A model generated the notes under the pieces. It ran no database searches. It had not been told where the DNA came from and saw only the letters and a list, made by a program, of their open reading frames with translations. The translations under genes and the position numbers were made by a program. 64,000 bases of DNA from an uncultured Isosphaeraceae bacterium (GTDB lineage Bacteria; Planctomycetota; Planctomycetia; Isosphaerales; Isosphaeraceae): the NCBI GenBank assembly GCA_937858365.1, contig CALLYK010000284.1:1-64000 (forward strand), written 5' to 3'. Numbering within the stretch: position 1 is the first letter of the stretch; each line of letters starts with the position of its first letter. Of this stretch, positions 43,668 through 51,224 are shown one piece after another.

Positions 43668-44774
43668 TCACGTCGGGCAAAGGCCCGCGAACCCGCGCAA
43701 AGCGGCGGTGGCGACCGGCGAGGGGCACGACCAAACCAGAAAGAAGAGGGCCTGACGCGCCCAGCGCTGAGCGGGGTCGGTCATGAGGAATCCGGAGCCC
43801 TTCCTCGCTGTGAGGTGGGCCTGTGTCGCGCGCAAGACCAGCGTGTTGGCCCGCGCCCGGATCGCCGGTGGGGCGGGAGCGTTTGGGTCTCCGTCCGCCG
43901 CCGCAATCAGGTCGCGGGCCAGCTCCCCCCATTCGGATGAGAGGGCGTCGACAGGTTCGCTCAGGTCGTCGCGAGGTTCGTTCGCCAGGGCGACGAGGGC
44001 GGCGCGGGCCTGTCCCAACGCTAGAGCCGACGTTTCCAGCCCCCCCGTACCGGCCACGCCCGGGAGGGACATTACATCGGCAACCGGCCCCGCGATCACC
44101 TCGTCCGGTTCGACGGTGCATCCTTCGATGAGCACCTCGGTGGTCCGGCTCGCTTGCAAGGCGGCGAGCGCGAACGGCTCGTGGACGGTCACGCCCGGTC
44201 GATCGGTCGGCAGCGCGACGAGGACCTGGCGACCGTCCTCGAGGACGGCGCCGGCGACGATCACGTCGGCGCGGTCGGCCGCCGTGACCCACGGCAGGGC
44301 CCCTTCCAGCTCGAAACCCTCGCCATAGGGCCGCGCGACCAACGCGGCCGGTCCCCTGCGCCGCGACGTGGTCAACTGGGAAATGCCCACCGTGGCGAAG
44401 GCGTCAGCCGAGGCGATGCGCGGGAGCCATGCCGTCGCCTTGGCCCCTGCGTTCGGCGCGGTCAAACGGCGTGTCGCCGCGTCGTGCTGGGTCAGGAGGA
44501 ACGCGGCGGTGAGGCTCCCCTCCGCGATTCGTCCGTAACGTCGGACCGCGCTCGCACGATCAAGCCCGGCGCCGCCGACGGCCAAGGGCAAGGGCCAGCG
44601 AGGCGCACCGGCATCTTCCAAGATTTTCCAAAGGCGTTCGGGCCAGGCCCCCGATTCATCGGCGGGGCCGTCGGCCCCCGTGAGTCGCGGCACGATCTCG
44701 TCGAGGGCATCGGCTTCGGTCAAGCCCGGCCATGTGGGCGGGCGACCGGGTCCTTGTTCGCTCATGTCGGCCAC
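43668..44774 (-). CDS. Acyl-CoA dehydrogenase-like flavoprotein
   Basis: A 368-aa protein with the ACAD layout. N-terminal helical domain (AVGGAGLDRASAVRRYGRIAEG), middle beta domain (ATVGISQLTTS, FELEGALPWVTAADRADVIVAGA, VALPTDRPGVTVHEPF), and shortened C-terminal helices (LALGQARAALVALANEPRDD). I do not see a canonical catalytic Glu. The protein may therefore be a dehydrogenase of unusual substrate or a non-catalytic relative. Divergent from the Nudix gene. Start could also be the Met at 44765. Confidence 0.72.
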   Translation of the reverse strand: MADMSEQGPGRPPTWPGLTEADALDEIVPRLTGADGPADESGAWPERLWKILEDAGAPRWPLPLAVGGAGLDRASAVRRYGRIAEGSLTAAFLLTQHDAATRRLTAPNAGAKATAWLPRIASADAFATVGISQLTTSRRRGPAALVARPYGEGFELEGALPWVTAADRADVIVAGAVLEDGRQVLVALPTDRPGVTVHEPFALAALQASRTTEVLIEGCTVEPDEVIAGPVADVMSLPGVAGTGGLETSALALGQARAALVALANEPRDDLSEPVDALSSEWGELARDLIAAADGDPNAPAPPAIRARANTLVLRATQAHLTARKGSGFLMTDPAQRWARQALFFLVWSCPSPVATAALRGFAGLCPT

Positions 44775-44870
44775 GGATTTCGGTCATGGTCTTGTAAGAT
44801 TGATGGACCCATGATGAACGATCGCGACCCGCCCGACCAGTCGATTCACCGAATGGACGAGGAAACAATT

Positions 44871-45332
44871 ATGTCAAAACTTTACTGTTATGACCATCCC
44901 CGACCGGCCGTGACGGTGGACCTGGTCATCTTCGCCCTCCTCGAGGGGTCTTGGCGCGTGCTCTTGATTCGCCGGGGCCGCGACCCCTTCGCGGGCCGCT
45001 GGGCCGTGCCGGGCGGGTTCCTGGACATGGACGAAACGGGCGCCGAGGCGGCCAGGCGCGAACTGAAGGAAGAGACGGGACTGAACGAGGTGGGGCCAAT
45101 CACGTTCCTGGGTGTCTACGACGACCCGCATCGCGACCCGCGTGGCCGGACGATTAGCCTGACGTACGTCGCGGCCCTGAAGGGCCCTCCGCCGAAGGTG
45201 GAAGGAGGAGACGACGCAGTCGAGGCCGCATGGGTCGATGTCGGCACGAGTCAATCATTGGGACTTGCGTTCGACCATGCCCGCGTGCTCTCCGACGCGA
45301 TCGGATGGCTGGGGAACATAAGAGTAATGTGA
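44871..45332 (+). CDS. Nudix hydrolase
   Basis: A 153-aa protein with a perfect Nudix box, GGFLDMDETGAEAARRELKEETGL (G-x5-E-x7-REUxEExGU), near residues 43-66. N-terminus YCYDHPRPAVTVDLVIFAL resembles ADP-ribose pyrophosphatase/NrtR-like Nudix proteins. It would hydrolyse a nucleoside diphosphate linked to another moiety, possibly ADP-ribose. The start at 44871 has GAGG eight bases upstream. Upstream in-frame ATGs at 44811 and 44853 are less well supported. Confidence 0.9.
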   Translation: MSKLYCYDHPRPAVTVDLVIFALLEGSWRVLLIRRGRDPFAGRWAVPGGFLDMDETGAEAARRELKEETGLNEVGPITFLGVYDDPHRDPRGRTISLTYVAALKGPPPKVEGGDDAVEAAWVDVGTSQSLGLAFDHARVLSDAIGWLGNIRVM

Positions 45333-45497
45333 ATGTGTTGGCGGATCGAGAACACGCCGCGCGTACCGAAAGCGGTCGTTCCAAAGACCGATGCGGGTCC
45401 GCCATCGGACATTGACATGGGTCTTGTTCGACCACAACTGGACGGTGTGGGGCCCTCGTGGCAAGATGCCGGGACCGCAACCCTCGAGGGCCTCGCC

Positions 45498-46448
45498 ATG
45501 AACCTGCTCACCACGCTCAAGGGCTCGCTGATGGAAGGGTTCCTGCCCGCCGGCTGGGACCTGGCCAAGATCGACGCCTGCTGCGCCCATCCACCCGAGT
45601 CGATCGATGAGCGACGCCCCTGGTGGCATGAACGCTTCCAGCCGGTCCCCTGCGCATCCACGACGGATTTCGACGTCATGATGGGCCATGAGATCGCCGC
45701 CACGATCCGCAGGGCCCGCGAGGCCGGCAAGCCCCTCGCCTTGGTCCTGCCCGTCGGGCCGATGGGCATGTATCGCTGGGCCGTTTACTTCCTCAGGGAA
45801 TGGGGCGTTTCTTGTGACCATGTCCACGGCTTCAATATGGACGAATGGAGCGACGCCCATGGTCGGACCCTCCCCGCGAGCAATCCCGGCGCCTTCCAAA
45901 ACGCCATGGAAGGGGCCTTCTACGGTCCCCTGGCCGACCTGACCGTCCCGCGCGACCGGCGCTGGTTCGCCACCCCCGACCGCTTGCCCCACTACGCCCC
46001 CCGAATCGCCGAGTTGAAGGACCAAGGCGCCGACCTCGTGGTCATTTTCGGAATCGGCCGCGTTTGCCACATCGCCTTCTGGGAGCCCCACTTCGCAGCC
46101 GAATTCACGTCTGTGGATGAATGGAAGGCCCAAACCCACCGCCTCGGCGCCAAGCTCCACCCCCTCACCATTGAGCAAAACGCCCAGACCAGCTTCAAGA
46201 GCCGAACGACCCTGGTGCCCGCCTTCGCCAACACCATCGGACCAGGCGTTTTCCTCCAAGCCGATTGGATCATCGGCGGCGCCGACGGCACGTTCGGCCG
46301 AGGGATGCAGTGGCAAGGGATGAGCCTCTGGACGACCCTCCGCTACGGCCCCGACCCCTGGGTTCCCAGCTCCTTCATGCCCACATTGCCCGGCCGCCTC
46401 TTCTTCCTGTCCGAACTGGCCGGGCCCCTTGAACCCGAGATGAATTGA
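45498..46448 (+). CDS. Glucosamine-6-phosphate isomerase/deaminase-like protein
   Basis: A 316-aa member of the NagB/6-phosphogluconolactonase superfamily. [29 protein letters not shown] (the NagB D-E loop), [14 protein letters not shown] (equivalent of G-I-G-x-x-G-H-I-A-F) and [11 protein letters not shown] follow the family order. It probably converts an amino-sugar phosphate, though the extended length and altered loop mean the substrate is uncertain. The ATG at 45498 has GAGGG upstream. It follows the Nudix gene by 165 bp on the same strand. Confidence 0.8.
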   Translation: MNLLTTLKGSLMEGFLPAGWDLAKIDACCAHPPESIDERRPWWHERFQPVPCASTTDFDVMMGHEIAATIRRAREAGKPLALVLPVGPMGMYRWAVYFLREWGVSCDHVHGFNMDEWSDAHGRTLPASNPGAFQNAMEGAFYGPLADLTVPRDRRWFATPDRLPHYAPRIAELKDQGADLVVIFGIGRVCHIAFWEPHFAAEFTSVDEWKAQTHRLGAKLHPLTIEQNAQTSFKSRTTLVPAFANTIGPGVFLQADWIIGGADGTFGRGMQWQGMSLWTTLRYGPDPWVPSSFMPTLPGRLFFLSELAGPLEPEMN

Positions 46449-46515
46449 CGGAGGCGCATGCGATAGAATGGTAAGGAGCGGCCAAGTCCCTCGACCGACG
46501 CGACCGGAGGACTGT

Positions 46516-47250
46516 ATGAGCGTGATCATCGCGACGACCGAGAAAAGGGCGGTCGTCTATCCCGAGACCGACGGGGAACCGATGGCCGAAAACACCCTTC
46601 AGTACGAGTGGATCGTCACTTTCAAGGAAGGGATCGAAGCGGTCTTCGCCAACCGCCCCGACGTCTTCGTGGCGGCCGACTTGTTCTGGTATCCGGTCGA
46701 AGGGGACAACAAGACGCGCACGGCGCCGGACGTCCTGGTCGCCTTGGGTCGGCCCAAGGGGCCACGCAGGTCCTACATGCAGTGGGAAGAGGGCGGGATC
46801 GCGCCTCAGGTCGTCATCGAGGTCCTCTCGCCCGGCAACCGCTCGGCGGAGATGATCCGCAAGTTCAACTTCTATCGAAAGTATGGGGTCGAGGAATACT
46901 ACATCTACGACCCGGACGACGACGAGCTGACGGGCTGGCTGAGGGAAGGCGACGAACTCACCGAGATCGCTCGGATGGACGGCTGGAAGAGCCCGCGCTT
47001 GGGCATCACCTTCGACCGAAGTACCCACCCGCTCCGCGTCTTCGGTCCGGACGGCCGGAAGTTCCTCACCTTTCAGGAACAAAGGGAGGCCCGCGAACGG
47101 GCCGAGCATCGCGCCGACCAGGCCGAGCATCGCGCCGACCAGGCCGAGCATCGCGCCGACCGGGCCGAGCGCCTCGCCGAGCAGTTGACCCAGCGTTTGC
47201 GGGCCCTGGGGTTCGACCCGTTCGCGTCCGGAGAGAGCGACCCGGGGTGA
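46516..47250 (+). CDS. Uma2 family endonuclease-like protein with coiled-coil repeats
   Basis: A 244-aa protein with GGAGG before the ATG. Uma2 core (PD-(D/E)XK fold): TRTAPDVLVALG provides the PD, QVVIEVLSP the acidic strand and FYRKYGVEEYYIYDPD the following helix and strand. After residue 190 three exact heptads AEHRADQ/R, encoded by near-identical 21 bp repeats, form a coiled coil ending in ERLAEQLTQRLRALGFDPF. Uma2 proteins are multicopy in planctomycetes and cyanobacteria; their nuclease role is predicted, not proven. A truncated relative is at 53990. Confidence 0.87.
   Translation: MSVIIATTEKRAVVYPETDGEPMAENTLQYEWIVTFKEGIEAVFANRPDVFVAADLFWYPVEGDNKTRTAPDVLVALGRPKGPRRSYMQWEEGGIAPQVVIEVLSPGNRSAEMIRKFNFYRKYGVEEYYIYDPDDDELTGWLREGDELTEIARMDGWKSPRLGITFDRSTHPLRVFGPDGRKFLTFQEQREARERAEHRADQAEHRADQAEHRADRAERLAEQLTQRLRALGFDPFASGESDPG
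47101..47163 (+). repeat. Three 21 bp tandem repeats
   Basis: Three in-frame copies of a 21 bp unit encoding AEHRADQ (the last with R). The first two copies are identical; the third differs by a single base (CAG to CGG) at its end. Perfect heptad length preserves the frame, so copy number could vary without disrupting the coiled coil. Confidence 0.9.
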
Positions 47251-47375
47251 GGACGGCCCTCGGAATGACAGGTAGATGATCGGCGAGGGTCTCACCGCGG
47301 GACGGCCCGAACCCCCCGGAAGGGGAGATCAGGTCCAGTCACGAGATCGTCAATCACGGAGCGTCCCCTGTGGGA

Positions 47376-47393
47376 CCCGGTTCAGTGACCGGG
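47376..47393. terminator. Hairpin between convergent genes
   Basis: CCCGGT (47376-47381) pairs with ACCGGG (47388-47393) over a 6-base loop. It is preceded by GTCCC-CTGT-GGGAC. It lies at the stop of the minus-strand kinase gene and after the Uma2 gene. No T tract. Confidence 0.4.
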
Positions 47394-49814
47394 ATCGTCG
47401 TACCTGGGGACCCGGCCCCCCACTCCCTCGGCCTCGCGATCGCGGAGTGCTTGGAGTGCTTCCAGGGCCGCTCGCGTGGCGAAGTGCTCCGCGCCGAATT
47501 TCTCCAAGAACATCTCATGGGCCTTGCCGAGGCAAGTTTCCGCCTCCTGGGTGTTGCCCTTGGCGCCGTAACACCTCCCCATCGAGAGCAAGACCCTGCC
47601 CATGGAGTCTCGCTCTTCGGGGGCGGCCCGTTCGAGCCGTGACTTGAGAGACTCGCACAGCCTCAACGCCTCGTCATAGTCTTCTTGCCTGGTCATAAGC
47701 ACGATGAAATTCAGCTCGTCGTTCATGACCGAAGGGTGGATTTCGCCGAGGACCATGCGCTCTTTCGAGAGGCAATCGACGTAGAGACGCCGAGCCTCCT
47801 CAAGGCGTCCCAGACTCAAGCAGGCCCCGGCCCGATTGCCTGTGTACCGCAGCGTACTGGGATGCAGTTCACCCAACGATCGCTTGGCGATTCGTTCAAC
47901 TGCTTCGAAGAAAGGCAACGCTTGCTCCTCGAGCCCCATCTTCTCATACAGCGTCGCCAGGTTGTTCAACGACACCAGGGTGAATTCGTTCTCTTCCCCC
48001 CCTTTCCTTAACCGGACCTCGAGCACCTCCTTCTGGATCTTTTCAGCCGACTCGAAGTCCCCCATCTTCGCGCAGACATCACCTATTTTTGCATAAGAAT
48101 GAATAGTGTCTTCGTCTTCCGGCCCGAGGGTTTCTACTTGGAGATCATGGGCCTTGCGCAGCACGGCGATCGCATCCGCGTATTCTTCCAGGTACATATA
48201 GGCCTTGCCGAGTTGGTCGAGGGCGGTCATGGACGTCGGGTGCTTCTCTCCGAGGTGTTCCTTGGACGTTCGATAGGCCGCGGCGAATTGGTCGCGGCTG
48301 CGCCGATAATCGCCGAGGTTGAAAAAGACCTTGCCAAGTTGTGTGCGTAGATCGGCATCGGCTTTCGGGTCTCGGAGAAACCCCATGTCGAGTTCGCGGG
48401 CCGCCTGTAGAGCCGCCTCCCGCGCCTTCGTGGAGCGTGTCGGCGCGTTCTCGGGATCGGCCAGGGCGAGCAGGGCGGCCGTGAGGTCCAGGGCGACCTT
48501 GGATTGACGAGCGGACTCTCGCCGCGCGACGTCCGCGCGATGCGCGAACGTCAAGGAAGCAACGAGACCTCCGGTCAGGGACGTCATGACGACCAGCGTC
48601 ATCGCTGCCAGGATGCGACCACGGCGACGTCTCAATGCGGCCCGGACTTCCTGTTCCTCCCGTTCCTTCCGTCGGCGTTCCTGTTCCGTGGCCAAATAGT
48701 CCGCCACCGCCACCGCCAGTTCGCCCGCGTTGGCGGGGCGATCGGACTTGTTCGGGGCCAAGCAGCGCTTGGCGAGGTCGATCAGTTCCGGGTCCGCGCC
48801 GCAGTTGCGGAGACGGTCCATCGCACCCTCGAGGCGTGCCGCTTTCGCCTCGCGCATGATGACTTCAGTGCGAATGTCGTCATCGTCGGGTCCAACGTAG
48901 GGCGGCTCGCCCGTCAGGATCTTGCAAAGGATCGCGCCGAGCCCGAAGACGTCGGACCGGCGATCCACCTGGTCGAGGCGCCCGTTGGCCTGTTCCGGAG
49001 GCATGTAGGCCCAGGTGCCCATCACGCTACCGGCCGCTGTGTGGTCGCTCGATTGGAGTTGGTGCGTGTCGGTCGGTCCCCACGCGAGATGACTCGGCGC
49101 CTCGACGTCGACGATTGGCCCGAGCTTCTTGGCCATCCCCCAGTCCATCAATTGCACTTCGTCGAAGTCCCCAACCATGATGTTGTGCGGTTTCAGGTCG
49201 CGGTGAATGACGCCCTTCTCGTGAGCGGACGCCAACGCCTGACAAACGTGGGCGAAGACCTGCACGAACTTCATCCGCTCAGAGGCCGGGTGGGGCCTAC
49301 TCTTGAGGAGCGCCTCCAGTGTGTCCCCTCCAACCAGTTTCATGGTGTAGTAAGGTCGGCCATCAGCAAGCCGGCCCAAGCTGTGGATCGGCACGATAAA
49401 AGGGTGGGCGAGTTGGCCGGTGATCCGCGCCTCGGTGAAGAAGCGGCGTGCGCGATCCGGGTCGTCACAGTCTCGGGACCGCATCACCTTGAGGGCCAAT
49501 TCCCGATCGAACTGCAAGTCGCGAACTCTCCATACCACGCCCCATGAGCCCTCGCCGATCCTGGCGAGCGGTTCGTACCCGTCGAGTTGCGGAGGCCTCT
49601 CTTCCTCGGCTCGACCGGGCATGACCATCATCGAAGGGAACAATTCGGACAATCCGCCCGCCAGCCGATCCATCGCCCGTTGGCAGGACGGACACTCGCC
49701 GACGTGCTTCTCGATCAGGTCCGCGTCACTTTCCGGGAGTTCGTCGGCCACCCATTGCCTGAGTGTCGACACGTGCGGGCAACTCGGCCGGTGGTCAGTC
49801 GTCGTGGAGACCAT
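47382..49814 (-). CDS. Zinc-finger Ser/Thr protein kinase with TPR sensor, ECF-linked
   Basis: An 810-aa kinase. Residues 37-44 (H37, C41, C44; HVGECPSC) form a ZAS-like zinc motif normally found in anti-sigma factors. Kinase domain from about 80 to 370: glycine loop GEGSWG, ATP Lys K109, Glu E128, HRDLKPHN (204-211) and DWG (224-226) in place of DFG. One membrane helix lies near residues 408-430, and an array of TPR repeats follows to the end (SLNNLATLYEKMGLEEQALPFFEAVERI). It overlaps the ECF gene by 20 bp, so it probably binds and phosphorylates that sigma factor. Confidence 0.92.
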   Translation of the reverse strand: MVSTTTDHRPSCPHVSTLRQWVADELPESDADLIEKHVGECPSCQRAMDRLAGGLSELFPSMMVMPGRAEEERPPQLDGYEPLARIGEGSWGVVWRVRDLQFDRELALKVMRSRDCDDPDRARRFFTEARITGQLAHPFIVPIHSLGRLADGRPYYTMKLVGGDTLEALLKSRPHPASERMKFVQVFAHVCQALASAHEKGVIHRDLKPHNIMVGDFDEVQLMDWGMAKKLGPIVDVEAPSHLAWGPTDTHQLQSSDHTAAGSVMGTWAYMPPEQANGRLDQVDRRSDVFGLGAILCKILTGEPPYVGPDDDDIRTEVIMREAKAARLEGAMDRLRNCGADPELIDLAKRCLAPNKSDRPANAGELAVAVADYLATEQERRRKEREEQEVRAALRRRRGRILAAMTLVVMTSLTGGLVASLTFAHRADVARRESARQSKVALDLTAALLALADPENAPTRSTKAREAALQAARELDMGFLRDPKADADLRTQLGKVFFNLGDYRRSRDQFAAAYRTSKEHLGEKHPTSMTALDQLGKAYMYLEEYADAIAVLRKAHDLQVETLGPEDEDTIHSYAKIGDVCAKMGDFESAEKIQKEVLEVRLRKGGEENEFTLVSLNNLATLYEKMGLEEQALPFFEAVERIAKRSLGELHPSTLRYTGNRAGACLSLGRLEEARRLYVDCLSKERMVLGEIHPSVMNDELNFIVLMTRQEDYDEALRLCESLKSRLERAAPEERDSMGRVLLSMGRCYGAKGNTQEAETCLGKAHEMFLEKFGAEHFATRAALEALQALRDREAEGVGGRVPRYDDPGH

Positions 49815-50397
49815 CGCAGTACTCCCGGACCAGCATTTCCTTGACGCGTAGCTTGTATTTGAACACCGACCCCACCTTCAGCCCCAATTCCGCCGCCACT
49901 TCCGTCGCGGGACGACCATTGACCATGGTCTGGTAGAAGGCCTGCCAGGTCTTTATCTCAACGCGGTCCTTAACGCGCGCGCAGACCTCGTCGAAAGTGG
50001 ATAGCATTCGCCCTTCGATCAGTCCGCTCAAGTCGTCCGCGTCCTCCGTCGACTCGCGGTGGACCATCTGATCCAGGAAGGCCGTCCCGCCGACGCAATC
50101 CACATCAAGTCGTCGTTGCCGGCCGCGAACCCAATCAGCCTTGGCATTGTTGACGACCGCCATCAGCCAACCGCGGAAGCGCGATTTCGTCGGGTCGTAG
50201 GTGCGAATCCGACGGAACAATTTGGGAAGGACGTCTTGAGTCAGGTCCTTGGCCTCTTCCTCGGAGGCGCCGCGCCGTCGGCACCAGCCGTGGATCAGGT
50301 CGCAGTAGCGTGAATGAAACGCGGTCCAGGCCTCCTCCCGGCGGTCCTCCCGACCGAGGTCGACAAGGAGAGACATGTGTGTCGAAGGTATTAGCAT
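49795..50397 (-). CDS. ECF-type RNA polymerase sigma factor
   Basis: A 200-aa ECF sigma factor. Region 2: WTAFHSRYCDLIHGWCRRRGASEEEAKDLTQDVLPKLFRRI. Region 4: TMVNGRPATEVAAELGLKVGSVFKYKLRVKEML. Its 3' end overlaps the kinase start by 20 bp, giving obligate coexpression. Starts at 50397 or, equally possible, the Met at 50376 (MSLLVDLG); neither has a clear ribosome site. This is the third sigma/kinase or sigma/anti-sigma module in the window. Confidence 0.9.
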   Translation of the reverse strand: MLIPSTHMSLLVDLGREDRREEAWTAFHSRYCDLIHGWCRRRGASEEEAKDLTQDVLPKLFRRIRTYDPTKSRFRGWLMAVVNNAKADWVRGRQRRLDVDCVGGTAFLDQMVHRESTEDADDLSGLIEGRMLSTFDEVCARVKDRVEIKTWQAFYQTMVNGRPATEVAAELGLKVGSVFKYKLRVKEMLVREYCDGLHDD

Positions 50398-50552
50398 GAA
50401 TGCGCCCGTCTCGTTGGTAATGGGGGCCGACGCAAGGCGCCGAGAAGGCCGTCGCAGTGCCCATGACGGTCGTTGCCGTTTTCAAACGGCTCGGAAGATG
50501 CGCGCCGACCCCGGCGGAGGCCAGGGTTGGCGCATGTACGTCCGACATGTTA

Positions 50553-50852
50553 TCAGTGGCTCTTACGCCAGTAAACATTCCCGAAATAGCGGGGCCCTCC
50601 CTTCCAAGTAGGGCCGTGTTGTCGGTCCCGGCCGGGGACGTGTTGAGGGGTCCAGCTGGGGACCGGCTTCGGATACCCCTGGCCGGGATAGGGGTAGGGC
50701 CAAATACCCGGCTGCGGGCACGGCGGTGCTGGTGGGGTGTTTGGAAAACCGGGATTCCGCGAAGGCCATGACTGTGCCTGAGCGGGCGTCAACAGGCCCG
50801 CGCCAAGGGCCCCCAATACCAACACGAGGGAAACCGCCAAAGGTCGCGACAT
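50553..50852 (-). CDS. Small secreted Pro/Gly/Trp-rich protein
   Basis: A 99-aa protein. GGAG seven bases before the ATG at 50852. Signal peptide MSRPLAVSLVLVLGALGAGLL ending AQAQS. The mature part is about 70 residues of low complexity (PPAPPCPQPGIWPYPYPGQG), with many Pro, Gly, Trp and Tyr and one Cys. No domain. Reminiscent of surface or spore-coat-type proteins, but that is only an impression. Follows the ECF gene on the same strand but transcribed towards it from beyond. Confidence 0.65.
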   Translation of the reverse strand: MSRPLAVSLVLVLGALGAGLLTPAQAQSWPSRNPGFPNTPPAPPCPQPGIWPYPYPGQGYPKPVPSWTPQHVPGRDRQHGPTWKGGPRYFGNVYWRKSH

Positions 50853-51224
50853 CGATGTTCTCCGTTCCATTTGCAGTTCGTCTTGATCGCAAGGCCCCTG
50901 CGGCCCCGCTCAACAGGAGGTACGACGGCATTGGACAGAGACCACGGTGAATTCGGGCCTCGACGGAATCCGGCATCACTTCGACAAGGGACCCTCTCGG
51001 ACTCGTCACGGCAGGCCCCGACATCAACTCGTGAACACTCGATCCGATGGATGACCAGGGCCACGGCGCGCTGAACTTCCTCAACACACGCTGACCGAAC
51101 CCGAGAAATCGCTTATCTTCGGCATCCGATCAGTGCCATTGACGGACGCATGCGTGCATGCTACTATTCTCGGGCTGAACAATCCGCCTGTCGGCATGGT
51201 TGGTTCCACATGGGAGGGTAGACG
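50853..51224. other. 372 bp divergent regulatory region
   Basis: Separates the small secreted protein (-) and the cyclophilin gene (+). Contains one strong plus-strand promoter at 51139-51167 and no gene or tRNA. Confidence 0.5.
51139..51167 (+). promoter_or_regulatory. Sigma-70-like promoter with palindromic spacer
   Basis: TTGACG (51139-51144), 17 bp spacer, TACTAT (51162-51167), with start expected near 51174 and the GTG at 51225 preceded by GGGAGGG. The spacer includes GCATGCGTGCATGC (51148-51161), two GCATGC palindromes two bases apart, which could bind a dimeric regulator. Confidence 0.55.

Noticed and set aside
47101-47163. Possible CRISPR array (three regular repeats)
   Set aside because: Repeats are adjacent without spacers, lie within an open frame and encode heptads.
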